A stretch of DNA of 64,000 nucleotides from Leifsonia sp. 466MF (GTDB lineage Bacteria > Actinomycetota > Actinomycetes > Actinomycetales > Microbacteriaceae), in contig NZ_LT629696.1 of the NCBI RefSeq assembly GCF_900100265.1, forward strand, positions 930,001-994,000, in the 5' to 3' direction. A program made the position numbers and the translations under genes. The notes under the pieces are model-generated. The model was not told the origin of the DNA. It was given only the letters and a program-made list of their open reading frames with translations, and did not search any database. Of the stretch, positions 53,605 to 62,441 are shown one piece after another. The first letter of the stretch is position 1, and each line of letters starts with the position of its first letter.

Positions 53605-53733
53605 GCCGGTTCTCATCCCCGGGCCGTTCAGCCGTGTGCTTCCGGTGGAAATGTGCTGAAAGCGCGCTGGATCGGGTGACACACCCCCGCGGGTGACCGA
53701 GGCACGGCCGTCGCCGCCCCTACCGTAGAGGAC

Positions 53734-54855
53734 ATGAACGGGGATGTGATGGGCGGTGGGGTCGTCGTCGCGCTCGCGGCCGCTTTGTGGCTCGCCTATC
53801 TGGTCCCGGTGTGGTTGCGCCGCCGCGAGTACCTCGCCACGGAGCGGAACGCCGTGCGGCTGCAGCAGACGCTGCGCATCCTCGCCGAGACCAGCGAGCT
53901 CCCCGACGAGGTGCGCCTCGAGGCCACCGCCCGGACGGTCGCGGAGCAGCAGCGCATCCTCCGCAGGTCGGAGCAGAAGACCCTCGCCGCCGCCCGTGCG
54001 GAGGCCGCCGCCCACGCGCGCCGCGAGCAGGCGCTCGCGGAGGAGCGCCGCCGCGCGGCAGAGGAGGCGGAGCGGGCCGCCGCGGAGGCGATCGCCCTGG
54101 AGCGTGCCGCCCGCGCGGCCGCCGCGCAGCGCGCTCGTGTGCTCGCCACATCCACTTCTCGGCCTGCCCTGTCGCCGCAGCGCCGCCGCCGTCTCCGCCG
54201 GGCGCGCGGGCTCTCGACCCTCGTGCTCGTCGCCGGACTGATCGGGCTCGTCTCCGGCACGGTTCTGCTCTTCGAGACCGGAGCGTGGCTGCTCGCCGCC
54301 GCCTCGGTCGGCGCGGTCGCGCTGTCCGGATGGATGCTCGGCCGCCTCGCGCGCCCGGAGCGCGCCACCGGGGTCGCCCAGCCCCTGGTGCGCACGTCCG
54401 TCGTCGCGCCGGAGCTCTACGACGACGCTCAGCACGATGACGTCCCGGTGCAGGAGCGCCTGCGTCAGAGCTGGACGCCCCGCCCGCTCCCGAAGCCGCT
54501 GCACCTGTCGCCCGGCACCGTCGCGGCCGCCGCGATGGCGTCGGTGGATGCCGCCGCGGAGCTGCGCCGTGCGGCTGCTCGTGCCGAGTTCGAGCGGAAG
54601 GCGGCCGAGGTCGCACCGCCCACGCCGGTGGCCGCGCCCGTCCCTCTGCGGGCCGTGGAGCGGCCGGTCGCGGAGTCGACGGCCCCGCCCGCTGTCGCGT
54701 CCGCAGTGGCCCCGGTGGCGGCCTCCGTTGCGGCGTCTGCGACCGCTGCGACGACCGTCCCGAGCCGCTACGCGAGCATGGGGATCCTCGACGAGGCGGA
54801 CACCGGCAGCATGGACCTGGACGCCGTCCTGCGTCGTCGCCGAGCGGCCAGTTGA
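53734..54855 (+). CDS. sepX: SepX/GlpR divisome membrane protein
   Basis: This 373-residue protein has an N-terminal transmembrane helix (residues ~9-27), a long charged coiled coil (~30-150), two more hydrophobic helices (~158-200) and an Ala/Pro-rich cytosolic tail. This matches SepX of Streptomyces and GlpR of Corynebacterium, which support FtsZ-ring assembly. In those genera the gene often lies beside a MoeA/Glp-like gene, which is absent here. The position after rimJ and before tRNA-Ala supports the call. Confidence 0.8.
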   Translation: MNGDVMGGGVVVALAAALWLAYLVPVWLRRREYLATERNAVRLQQTLRILAETSELPDEVRLEATARTVAEQQRILRRSEQKTLAAARAEAAAHARREQALAEERRRAAEEAERAAAEAIALERAARAAAAQRARVLATSTSRPALSPQRRRRLRRARGLSTLVLVAGLIGLVSGTVLLFETGAWLLAAASVGAVALSGWMLGRLARPERATGVAQPLVRTSVVAPELYDDAQHDDVPVQERLRQSWTPRPLPKPLHLSPGTVAAAAMASVDAAAELRRAAARAEFERKAAEVAPPTPVAAPVPLRAVERPVAESTAPPAVASAVAPVAASVAASATAATTVPSRYASMGILDEADTGSMDLDAVLRRRRAAS

Positions 54856-54913
54856 GCCGTGCTCGATTTCGGCGGGACCGGCGAGGGGTGCTATTGTTTC
54901 TAAGCAGTTCCCC

Positions 54914-54989
54914 GGGGCTATGGCGCAGTTGGTAGCGCGCTTCGTTCGCATCGAAGAGGTCAGGAGTTCGAATCTCCTTAGCTCCACCA
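54914..54989 (+). tRNA. tRNA-Ala (anticodon CGC)
   Basis: The cloverleaf folds by hand. The acceptor is GGGGCTA/TAGCTCC with one G-U pair, the anticodon stem CTTCG/CGAAG carries loop TTCGCAT (anticodon CGC, reads GCG), and the T-loop is TTCGAAT. CCA is encoded. It ends the conserved mscL-to-sepX block. Confidence 0.95.
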
Positions 54990-54996
54990 GAACCGG

Positions 54997-55027
54997 AAAG
55001 GCCGCCCAGTCGGGCGGCCTTTTTGTT
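54997..55027 (+). terminator. Intrinsic terminator of tRNA-Ala
   Basis: An 11-bp stem AAAGGCCGCCC pairs with its complement around loop AGTC, followed by TTTTTGTTT. It starts 8 bases after CCA. This is the strongest terminator by eye in the window. Confidence 0.88.
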
Positions 55028-55095
55028 TGGCCGCATTCGCTCCCATCCTTGTTTGTTGGTACAGTCGTGCTAACACAGAAGGATGCGGGGGCGAG

Positions 55096-55644
55096 ATGAT
55101 TCTGCTGGCGATCGTGGCATGCGAGATCGGGTTCTGGGTGGCCATCGTCGCCGGCCTGATCGCCCGCTACCCGGCAGGGAAGCCCCGCGTGGGCGCCGCG
55201 CTTCTCATCGCCGCCCCGCTCATCGATGTCGTGCTGCTGGTGCTGGTCGCCGCCGACCTGATCGGAGGAGCCACGGCATCCTGGCACCACGGCCTCGCCG
55301 CCCTGTACATCGGCATCTCGGTCGCCTACGGGCACCGGATGATCGCCTGGGCCGACGCGAAGTTCGCGCAGCGCTTCCGTGGTGCCGAGCCGCGTCCGAA
55401 GCCGACGGGGTGGGCGTACACGGTCGCCTGCTGGAAGGATGCCGCGCGAACGCTGCTCGCATGCGCCGTCGCCGCGGCGATCCTCGGTGCCCTGATCCTC
55501 GCGGTCGGCGCTCCCGAGCGCACCGCGGAGCTGCTCGGGTTCTTCCCCCTCCTCGGAGTGATCCTCGGCATCGACGTGCTCTGGGCGGTCAGCTACACGA
55601 TCTGGCCCAAGAAGACCGCGCAGCTGGCCGCGTCGGGCAGCTGA
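55096..55644 (+). CDS. Four-helix membrane protein (YmcC-like)
   Basis: This 182-residue protein has hydrophobic helices at ~3-25, ~33-57, ~115-135 and ~142-165, with short loops and a small Cys/Trp-rich centre (CEIGFWVAIVA at the start). It resembles the YmcC family of unknown function. It is followed 2 bases later by a TetR gene, so they form a two-gene operon. Confidence 0.7.
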   Translation: MILLAIVACEIGFWVAIVAGLIARYPAGKPRVGAALLIAAPLIDVVLLVLVAADLIGGATASWHHGLAALYIGISVAYGHRMIAWADAKFAQRFRGAEPRPKPTGWAYTVACWKDAARTLLACAVAAAILGALILAVGAPERTAELLGFFPLLGVILGIDVLWAVSYTIWPKKTAQLAASGS

Positions 55645-55646
55645 CG

Positions 55647-56228
55647 ATGCCCCGGCTGATCGACCACGAGGAGCGCGACCGCGAGATCGCCGAGGCGGCT
55701 CTGCGCGTGCTGGCGCGCGACGGCCTGGCGGGCCTGTCGGTGCGCAATGTGGCGGCCGAAGCGGGCATCGCCACCGCATCCCTCCGCCGGGCCTTCCCCG
55801 AGCAGGATGCGCTGCGCCGCTTCTGCCTCGAGCACATTCGGCAGAACGCGACACGTCGCATCGAACGGGTTCGCGGCGAGGGCAGGATGGCCGTGCTCGC
55901 CGTCCTGGAGGAACTGCTGCCCCTCGACGAGGAGCGGCGGATCGAGTTGACCGCACACCTGCAGCTCGGGGCGCTGGCGCTCAGCAGCGGGCAGCTCCGA
56001 CCGGTCCTTCTGGGTTTCAACTCCGCCATCCGCGAGTTGTGCGTCCGCCTGATCGCGGAACTCGAACGGGCGGGGGAGCTTCGGGCGGGAGCGGATGCGC
56101 CGGCCGAGGCCGACCGGCTGCACGCCCTGGTCGACGGCGTCGCTCTCCACCTGCTCTGGGAGGACGGACCAGAGGAACGCAGGCAGGCCGTCGGCGTGCT
56201 GGCGGCGCACCTGGATAGGCTCCGCTGA
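55647..56228 (+). CDS. TetR family transcriptional regulator
   Basis: This 193-residue protein has a helix-turn-helix (VRNVAAEAGIATASLRRAFPEQDALRRFC, residues ~33-61). The recognition helix is unusual in lacking the common YYHF motif but keeps the spacing. It follows the membrane protein gene with 2 bases between, so it probably regulates its own operon. Confidence 0.8.
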   Translation: MPRLIDHEERDREIAEAALRVLARDGLAGLSVRNVAAEAGIATASLRRAFPEQDALRRFCLEHIRQNATRRIERVRGEGRMAVLAVLEELLPLDEERRIELTAHLQLGALALSSGQLRPVLLGFNSAIRELCVRLIAELERAGELRAGADAPAEADRLHALVDGVALHLLWEDGPEERRQAVGVLAAHLDRLR

Positions 56229-56246
56229 GATGCGCGTGCTGCCGGA

Positions 56247-56846
56247 CTAGACGACCAGCAGGATCGCGAGCACGACCATGAGCACCGCGATCCCGCCGTC
56301 CAGGATGCGCCAGGCGATCGGCTTCGCGAAGACGGGAGCGGCGAACCGCGCGCCGAAACCGAGCAGACCGAACCAGAGCAGGCTGGCGGTCGCGGCGCCC
56401 GCGCCGAAGACCCAGCGGCCCGGGTCGCCGTGCGAGGCCGAGAGCGAGCCCAGAAGCAGCACGGTGTCGAGATAGACGTGCGGGTTGAGCCACGTGATCG
56501 CGAGGCAGGTGCCGACGGCCGCGGCGAGGGATCCGACCACGGCGCCGGAGGCGGTCAGCGACTCCGGCTTGAGCGCCCGGCGCGCGGCGAAGACGGCGTA
56601 GCCGAGGAGGAAGGCGAAGCTGGCCCAGCGGACGATCTCGAGCGCGAGCGGCGCGTTCTTCACCAGGACCCCGATGCCGGCCACGCCCGCCGCGATCAGC
56701 AGGGCGTCGCTGATCACGCAGATGAGGACGATCGGCAGGACGTGCTCGCGGCGCAGCCCCTGGCGGAGGACGAACGCGTTCTGCGCGCCGATGGCGACGA
56801 TGAGGGATGCGGCCGAGCCGAGGCCGGTGAAGAACGTTGCGAGCAC
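56247..56846 (-). CDS. lysE: LysE/ArgO-type amino acid exporter
   Basis: This 199-residue protein has five to six hydrophobic helices with the LysE signature AIGAQNAFVLRQGLRREH (~18-35). LysE exports lysine and arginine, preventing toxic build-up from peptides. Its partner regulator is the divergent LysR gene 69 bases away, the classic lysE-lysG arrangement. ArgO is the alternative name for the arginine-specific form; the two cannot be told apart from sequence alone. Confidence 0.87.
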   Translation of the reverse strand: MLATFFTGLGSAASLIVAIGAQNAFVLRQGLRREHVLPIVLICVISDALLIAAGVAGIGVLVKNAPLALEIVRWASFAFLLGYAVFAARRALKPESLTASGAVVGSLAAAVGTCLAITWLNPHVYLDTVLLLGSLSASHGDPGRWVFGAGAATASLLWFGLLGFGARFAAPVFAKPIAWRILDGGIAVLMVVLAILLVV

Positions 56847-56915
56847 TCCTCGACGCTAGGGCTGTGCGTGGGCTAAGTACAGCTCAGGTTCGTGATGATG
56901 GATTAGCATCCCTTC

Positions 56916-57854
56916 ATGGCCGCCAACGTCGAGCACCTGCGGACCCTCGCCGCCGTGGTGGACGGCGGGACCTTCGAGGCGGCCGCCGCTGCGCTCCACA
57001 TCACCCCCTCGGCGGTCAGCCAGCGCATCAAGGCGCTCGAGGAGCAGAGCGGGCGGGTGCTCGTCCGGCGCAGCAAGCCGGTCGCGCCGACCGGGGCGGG
57101 CAGCGTCCTGCTTCGCCTGGCCCGCCAGCTGACCCTGCTGGAGGCGGAGGCCGCGGCCGAGCTGGCGGGCGATGACGACGAGGCGACCGCCACGCCGCTC
57201 CCGCTCGTCGTCAATGCCGACTCCCTCGCCACCTGGGTGCTTCCCGCGCTCGCCCGGCTCGACGGCGTCGCGTACGAGCTGGCCATCGACGACCAGGAGC
57301 ACACCCTCGACCGACTTCGTGACGGCACGGCGCTGGCGGCGATCGGATCCGACCCGGAGCCCGTGCAAGGGTGCACGTCCTCGCCGCTCGGCTCGATGGT
57401 CTACCGCGCCGCGGCGAGCCCGGCGTTCGTCGCTCGCTGGTGCGCCGATGGCTGGAGTCCGGAGGCGGCCGCCGTCGCGCCGATGCTGGTTTTCGACCGC
57501 AAGGACGCCCTGCAGGACCGCTACCTCGACACGTTCGCGCCCGGTGCCCGACCGCCGCGCCATTACATCCCGGCGTCCACCCAGTTCGTCGAAGCGGCGG
57601 TGCACGGGCTGGGCTGGGGGATGCTGCCCGATCTGCAGGCGGATGCGCTCGTCGCCTCGGGCGCGCTGGTCGTGCTCGACGACTCCCGAACGGCCGAGGT
57701 TCCGCTGTACTGGCACCAGTGGTCGCTGCGGTCGGCCGCGCTCGACGCCGTCGCTGCCGCGATCGGAGAGGAGGCGCGCCGCGTCCTCCGGCCTACAGGG
57801 TCGCCAGCACGAGGTCGAGCGCGTCCGCGAAGCGATCGGCGCTCTCGCGCGTGA
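56916..57854 (+). CDS. lysG: LysG/ArgP-type LysR regulator
   Basis: This 312-residue LysR protein has a helix-turn-helix in FEAAAAALHITPSAVSQRIKALEEQSGRVLV (residues ~20-50, given in part) and an effector domain typical of ArgP/LysG. It activates the divergent exporter when lysine or arginine is high. The last ~20 codons overlap the 3' end of the convergent aminotransferase fusion and are basic (RGRARPRSDRRSRA), probably a non-essential read-through. Confidence 0.87.
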   Translation: MAANVEHLRTLAAVVDGGTFEAAAAALHITPSAVSQRIKALEEQSGRVLVRRSKPVAPTGAGSVLLRLARQLTLLEAEAAAELAGDDDEATATPLPLVVNADSLATWVLPALARLDGVAYELAIDDQEHTLDRLRDGTALAAIGSDPEPVQGCTSSPLGSMVYRAAASPAFVARWCADGWSPEAAAVAPMLVFDRKDALQDRYLDTFAPGARPPRHYIPASTQFVEAAVHGLGWGMLPDLQADALVASGALVVLDDSRTAEVPLYWHQWSLRSAALDAVAAAIGEEARRVLRPTGSPARGRARPRSDRRSRA

Positions 57855-60669
57855 TGCACAGCGGCGGCTTGATCTTGAGCACGTTCTTGTAGTCGCCGGT
57901 CGGCTGCACGATGCAGCCCTCCGCCAGCATGCGGTCGCACACCAGCGCCGCCTCCGCGGTCGCGGGCTGCAGCGTCTCGCGGTCGAGGACCAGCTCCATG
58001 CCGAGGTACAGGCCCATGCCGTGGACGGCGCCGACGAGCGGATGCCGCTCGCCCAGTTCACGCAGACGCGCGGCAAGATGGTCGCCGACCGTTGCGGCGT
58101 TCTGCTGGAGGCCCTCGTCGCGCATGACGTCGAGCACCGTGAGTCCGACCACCGACGAGACGGGGCTGCCGCCGGCGGAGGAGAAGAAGCTGCCCTCGGC
58201 CGCGAACGACTCCGCGATCTCGCGCCGGGTGATGACGGCTCCGAGCGGCTGCCCGTTGCCCATCGCCTTCGCGATCGTGATGACGTCCGGCACGACCCCC
58301 TGCTGCTCGGAGCCCCAGAAATAGTGCCCGAGCCGGCCGTAGCCGACCTGGACCTCGTCGGCGATGCAGACGCCACCGCGTGCGCGGATGCGCTCGTAGA
58401 CCCCGGCCAGGTAGCCGTGGGGGAGCATGAGGCCGCCCGCATTTCCGAACACCGGCTCGGCGATGTAGCCCGCGACCTCGGTGCCGGTCGCCTCCAGCTC
58501 CGCGAGGTCGGCATCGAGGTCAGCCAGGTAGGCGGCCGCGGACTCGGACCCGCGGTGGCGCCCGCGCAGCGAGTTGGGCGCGGCCACGAGCTTCACCCAG
58601 TCGGGCCGGGTCTCCAGGGCGCGCGGGTTGTCGCCGAGGGACGACGAGACGCCGTCGGAGCCGATGGTCCAGCCGTGGTAGGCCTCGGTCACCGCCAGAA
58701 TCGTCCGCCGGCCGGTGTGGATCTGGGCCAGGCGGAGCGCGAGGTCGACCGCCTCGCTGCCGCTGTTCACCAGGAAGACGGTGTCGAGCCCCTCTGGCGC
58801 GATCTCCGCGAGGCGCTCGGTGAAGCGGGAGAGCTCGTCGTAGTGAAACCGCGAGTTCGTGTTCAGCCGCGCCCACTGGTCCCGCACCGCGTCGACCAGC
58901 CGCGGGTGCCCGTGGCCGATCTGCGTGACGTTGTTGACCATGTCGATGTAGCTCTGGGCCCGTGTGTCGACGAGGTGGTGCCGCCAGCCGCGTTCGATCA
59001 GCGGCGGATGCGCGAAGTAGTGCTCCTGAACCTGCGCGAAGGTCGCGTCCCGTCGGGCCAGGGACGCCTCCGGATCGGGTTCCGCCACCATGAGATCGAC
59101 GCCGAACAGCGCCGACGGGTCGGGGGAGACGGCCGTCCAGGACGAGAACGGGAGCGTCGGCGTGACGAGTGACGGCGGGCGGTGGCCGCGAAGCGTGCTG
59201 AGCTGTGCCGTGAGGCGGATGGCCGTGCCGATCGGCGCGCCGGCCGTAACGGTCGCGGTCGTGAGTGGGCGGGTGAGTCCGTCCAGCCACAGGTCGGCAT
59301 CGCCACCGCGCAGCAGCCAGGAGCCTCCGGTGAGGGCCAGCTCGCCCGCGAATGGGGCGGTCACCTCGACACCGGTGGGCGCATCCAGTGTCACGGCGAG
59401 GGCGACGGTCGCGGAGGGCAGGGCGCGATCGGTCCGGGCGCGGGTCAGCCGCGCTTCGCCGTACCGGGTGACGGCGTGCCCGTGCTCGCGGCACACGCGG
59501 GCGAGGACGGCATCCTCCGCATCCACCGCCAGCCAGGCTCCCGCATCGAGGTCGCGGGCGGTGACGGAGAGGTCGGCGAGGTTCTCGGGAGTGGTGGTGA
59601 GTGCGACCAAGCGGCCGAGACCGGTCGGCGCCCCGGTGACCGCGGACCGGGCGAGCCGGGCGCGGATCAGCGTCTCCAGCTCCGCCGCATCCAGTCGTCG
59701 GGCCACGTCGAACGCGACCCACTCGTGCGCACGGTTCTCGGCGGCGTAGGCGTTGTCGGCCTCCAGCGCGACCTGCTGCTCGCCGCTGACCACGAGCACG
59801 GCGCCGCGGAGGACGACCAGCGGCCACAGCGCGGCGAGGTCGGCGTCGTCGAGCGGCGACTCGGCGTGGAACGCCTCGATGACGTCCAGTACGGCGAGCG
59901 GCTCGTCCGGAAGGTGGTGCAGGGCGCTCGTGACGGTCGCGGCCAGTTCGGCCACGAGCCAGCCGTCGGACACGTCGCCGAAGTCGATCACGCCGGGTCC
60001 GTCATCGCCGAGCACGATGTTGTCGTCGGTCACGTCGCCGTGGACCGCCTGGACGCGCAGCCGGTCGCGCACCGCCTGCAGCCGGGCGAGGGCGGCGTCG
60101 GTCGCCTCCCGCACGACGGAGCGCTTCGCCGGCTGGGCGACGTGCTCGATCAGCAGGTCGACCACCTCGCCGCTGACGCGCGCATCCCACTGCGTCGTCC
60201 GGTCGAGGCCCGGGTGGCGGAGCGCGGAGAGCCCGGCGGCGACGCGGCCGGCGAGGGTGCCGAGAGTGCGCAGCTGCTCGCGCGTCGGACGGCCGACGTC
60301 GGTGAGCGGATCCCCGTCCAGGTAGCGCAGCACGCGGGCGAGCAGGGTCGTGCCCCGGACGTCGACCTCGACCAGTTCGTCCCCGCCGGTGGTCTCGAGG
60401 ACCTCCGGGATGCGGATGCCCGACCCCGCGAGCGCGCGGAGGGCCGCGTTCTGAGCCCGCAGTTCGTCGGCGGAGAACACCGGGTTGGCGAGCTTCAGCA
60501 CGTACCGGTCGGTGCCGGTGTCGATGCGGAAGTTGCGATCCTGGTTGCTGCCGAGCTCGGTGATGCGGCCGTCGAGGCCGAAGTGCGCCGCCGCGATCGC
60601 CGCCGCGTCGTCGGCCGTGACGTCCGGGCGCGGGAGAGCGGGCTGGGTGAGGAAGTCGAAGTTCGGCAA
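57793..60669 (-). CDS. Phosphotransferase-class III aminotransferase fusion
   Basis: This 958-residue fusion has an N-terminal aminoglycoside-phosphotransferase-like kinase (residues ~20-320; HGDVTDDNI and IDFGDVSD), a beta-rich linker (~370-530) where relatives carry an M23-like domain, and a C-terminal class III aminotransferase (~540-950; PLP lysine in ITIAKAMGNGQPLG). Relatives include ethanolamine-phosphate phospho-lyase-like enzymes, but the substrate is unknown. The linker lacks visible M23 catalytic His/Asp. The start is TTG with GGAG upstream. It overlaps lysG convergently by 62 bases. Confidence 0.8.
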   Translation of the reverse strand: MPNFDFLTQPALPRPDVTADDAAAIAAAHFGLDGRITELGSNQDRNFRIDTGTDRYVLKLANPVFSADELRAQNAALRALAGSGIRIPEVLETTGGDELVEVDVRGTTLLARVLRYLDGDPLTDVGRPTREQLRTLGTLAGRVAAGLSALRHPGLDRTTQWDARVSGEVVDLLIEHVAQPAKRSVVREATDAALARLQAVRDRLRVQAVHGDVTDDNIVLGDDGPGVIDFGDVSDGWLVAELAATVTSALHHLPDEPLAVLDVIEAFHAESPLDDADLAALWPLVVLRGAVLVVSGEQQVALEADNAYAAENRAHEWVAFDVARRLDAAELETLIRARLARSAVTGAPTGLGRLVALTTTPENLADLSVTARDLDAGAWLAVDAEDAVLARVCREHGHAVTRYGEARLTRARTDRALPSATVALAVTLDAPTGVEVTAPFAGELALTGGSWLLRGGDADLWLDGLTRPLTTATVTAGAPIGTAIRLTAQLSTLRGHRPPSLVTPTLPFSSWTAVSPDPSALFGVDLMVAEPDPEASLARRDATFAQVQEHYFAHPPLIERGWRHHLVDTRAQSYIDMVNNVTQIGHGHPRLVDAVRDQWARLNTNSRFHYDELSRFTERLAEIAPEGLDTVFLVNSGSEAVDLALRLAQIHTGRRTILAVTEAYHGWTIGSDGVSSSLGDNPRALETRPDWVKLVAAPNSLRGRHRGSESAAAYLADLDADLAELEATGTEVAGYIAEPVFGNAGGLMLPHGYLAGVYERIRARGGVCIADEVQVGYGRLGHYFWGSEQQGVVPDVITIAKAMGNGQPLGAVITRREIAESFAAEGSFFSSAGGSPVSSVVGLTVLDVMRDEGLQQNAATVGDHLAARLRELGERHPLVGAVHGMGLYLGMELVLDRETLQPATAEAALVCDRMLAEGCIVQPTGDYKNVLKIKPPLCITRESADRFADALDLVLATL

Positions 60670-60843
60670 CAGGGCTCCAGGGCTCGGGTGGGGCGGATCT
60701 GACGTCAGTCTATTGAGGGGGTATGGACGCCATGTCGACCGTGGACCGAGGTTGTGGACAGGCTGCCGATTGTGGATAACCACCGGTATCAATTCGGCTC
60801 CCGTCCAGCGAACGCTCGGGGGTGTCCGCGTAGCCTGGTGCCC

Positions 60844-61257
60844 GTGAAATCCTGGAGGACCGCGCTCGCGGCATTCGTCATCGACGTGGCCCTCGTGACC
60901 CTCTTCGTGCTCATCGGGCGCCGCAGCCACGGGGAGGCGAACTCCGTCCTCGGGATCCTCGACACTCTCTGGCCGTTCCTCGTCGGCCTGGTCGTCGGCT
61001 GGCTGGTGACGTGGGCCTGGTACCGCCCGCTCGCGATCATCTGGCCGGGCATCCCCGTGTGGCTGATGACGGTCGCTGTGGGGATGCTCATCCGCACATC
61101 CGCGGGCCAGGGCGTCCAGCCGTCGTTCATCGCCGTCGCTGCCGTCGTGCTCGGCGTGTTCCTCGTCGGCTGGCGCCTGATCGCGCTGCCGTTCGTGCGG
61201 CGGCGCCGGACCCTCGCCGCCGCGCAGCAGGTCGCTGTCGACCGCGCCGTGCGCTAG
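60844..61257 (+). CDS. DUF3054 membrane protein
   Basis: This 137-residue protein has four hydrophobic helices (~6-25, 38-58, 68-88, 98-118) and the DUF3054 pattern, with a conserved WPFLVGLVVGWLVTW in the second helix. It starts with GTG. DUF3054 is actinobacterial and of unknown role. It is divergent from the fusion gene. Confidence 0.78.
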   Translation: MKSWRTALAAFVIDVALVTLFVLIGRRSHGEANSVLGILDTLWPFLVGLVVGWLVTWAWYRPLAIIWPGIPVWLMTVAVGMLIRTSAGQGVQPSFIAVAAVVLGVFLVGWRLIALPFVRRRRTLAAAQQVAVDRAVR

Positions 61258-61294
61258 AGCCCCTTCTTAGCGCGCCTTTTCAGCGCGCCTCTCC

Positions 61295-62407
61295 TCAGCC
61301 GACCAGGTGCAGCTCCCTGCTGGAGTTGTTCAGCCGGTGCGGGCCGTCTTCCGCCGCGACGACGATGTCCTCGATCCGGACGCCGAATCGACCGGGCAGG
61401 TAGATGCCCGGCTCGATGGAGAAGCACATCCCCGCCTCGATGGGATGGTGCTCGCCCTCGACCATGTACGGCGGCTCGTGCGTGGTCACGCCGATGCCGT
61501 GCCCGACCCGGTGGATGAAGAACTCGCCGTATCCCGCCTCGCGGATCACCCGCCGGGCGGCCCGGTCGACCTCCTCGCACGGGACGCCGACGGCAACCGC
61601 CTCGAAGGCGGTCTGCTGCGCCAGCGCGACCACGTCGAACACCTCGCGCTCTTCGTCCGTGGGCTCGCCGACGTGGACGGTCCGGGTCGTGTCGGACCCG
61701 TAGCCGTCGAGCAGCCCGCCGAAGTCGAGGACGACCATGTCGCCCTCGACGATGATCCGGGAGCCCGGCTCGTGATGGGGATCGGCGCCGTTCGGACCGG
61801 AGGCGACGATCGTGAAGTCGACCTGCGCATGACCGTGCTCGCGCAGCAGCCGGTCGAGGTCGGCCGCCACCTGCAGTTCGGTGCGCCCGGCGAACGGCAC
61901 GCGCAGGATGTCCTCGAACGTCGCGTCGGCCGCGGCCCCGGCGGCCGCGAGCCGGTCGATCTCGTCGCCGGTCTTGACCGCCCGCAGCATCGGCAAGGCG
62001 TTGGAGATGGCTGCGAAGCGCGCGTCGGGCAGCTTCTCCTGCAGGCCGAGCAGGTGCATCGCCCAGGTCGCGTCGGAGATCGCGTATCGGCCGTCAGGCC
62101 GGAGCAGTGCAGCCGCCGGGACGTACTCGTCCTGACCATCGGACCAGTCGGTCAGCCGGATCGCCCCGGCGGCGCGGGTCTCGGCGGCACCGCCGTGCTC
62201 GAGCGCAGGCACGAGCATCGTCGGCTCGCCGTCGGCCGGGATGACGAGCAGGGTGATCCGTTCGGTCGTGGCGACGGGAAGGTAGTCGGCGAAGTAGGCG
62301 AGGTCGGGGCCGGGCGCGATCACCAGGCCGTCGAATCCCGCCGCGCGGGCCTGGGTCGCGCCGCGCTCCAGGCGCTCCGCGAAGTGGCGCGCTCTGATCT
62401 CCTGCAT
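61295..62407 (-). CDS. M24 family metallopeptidase (Xaa-Pro dipeptidase-like)
   Basis: This 370-residue protein has an N-terminal creatinase-like domain and a C-terminal pita-bread domain with all metal ligands visible: two Asp in VVLDFGGLLDGYGSDTTRT, His in RVGHGIGVTTHE, and two Glu in SIEPGIYLPGRFGVRIED. It should cleave Xaa-Pro bonds. It lies 34 bases downstream of the acyl-CoA dehydrogenase gene on the same strand. AGGAG precedes ATG 62407 by 7 bases. Confidence 0.87.
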   Translation of the reverse strand: MQEIRARHFAERLERGATQARAAGFDGLVIAPGPDLAYFADYLPVATTERITLLVIPADGEPTMLVPALEHGGAAETRAAGAIRLTDWSDGQDEYVPAAALLRPDGRYAISDATWAMHLLGLQEKLPDARFAAISNALPMLRAVKTGDEIDRLAAAGAAADATFEDILRVPFAGRTELQVAADLDRLLREHGHAQVDFTIVASGPNGADPHHEPGSRIIVEGDMVVLDFGGLLDGYGSDTTRTVHVGEPTDEEREVFDVVALAQQTAFEAVAVGVPCEEVDRAARRVIREAGYGEFFIHRVGHGIGVTTHEPPYMVEGEHHPIEAGMCFSIEPGIYLPGRFGVRIEDIVVAAEDGPHRLNNSSRELHLVG

Positions 62408-62441
62408 GTGCGTCTCCTCTCCCGGTGCTGTCGTGCCCGAT

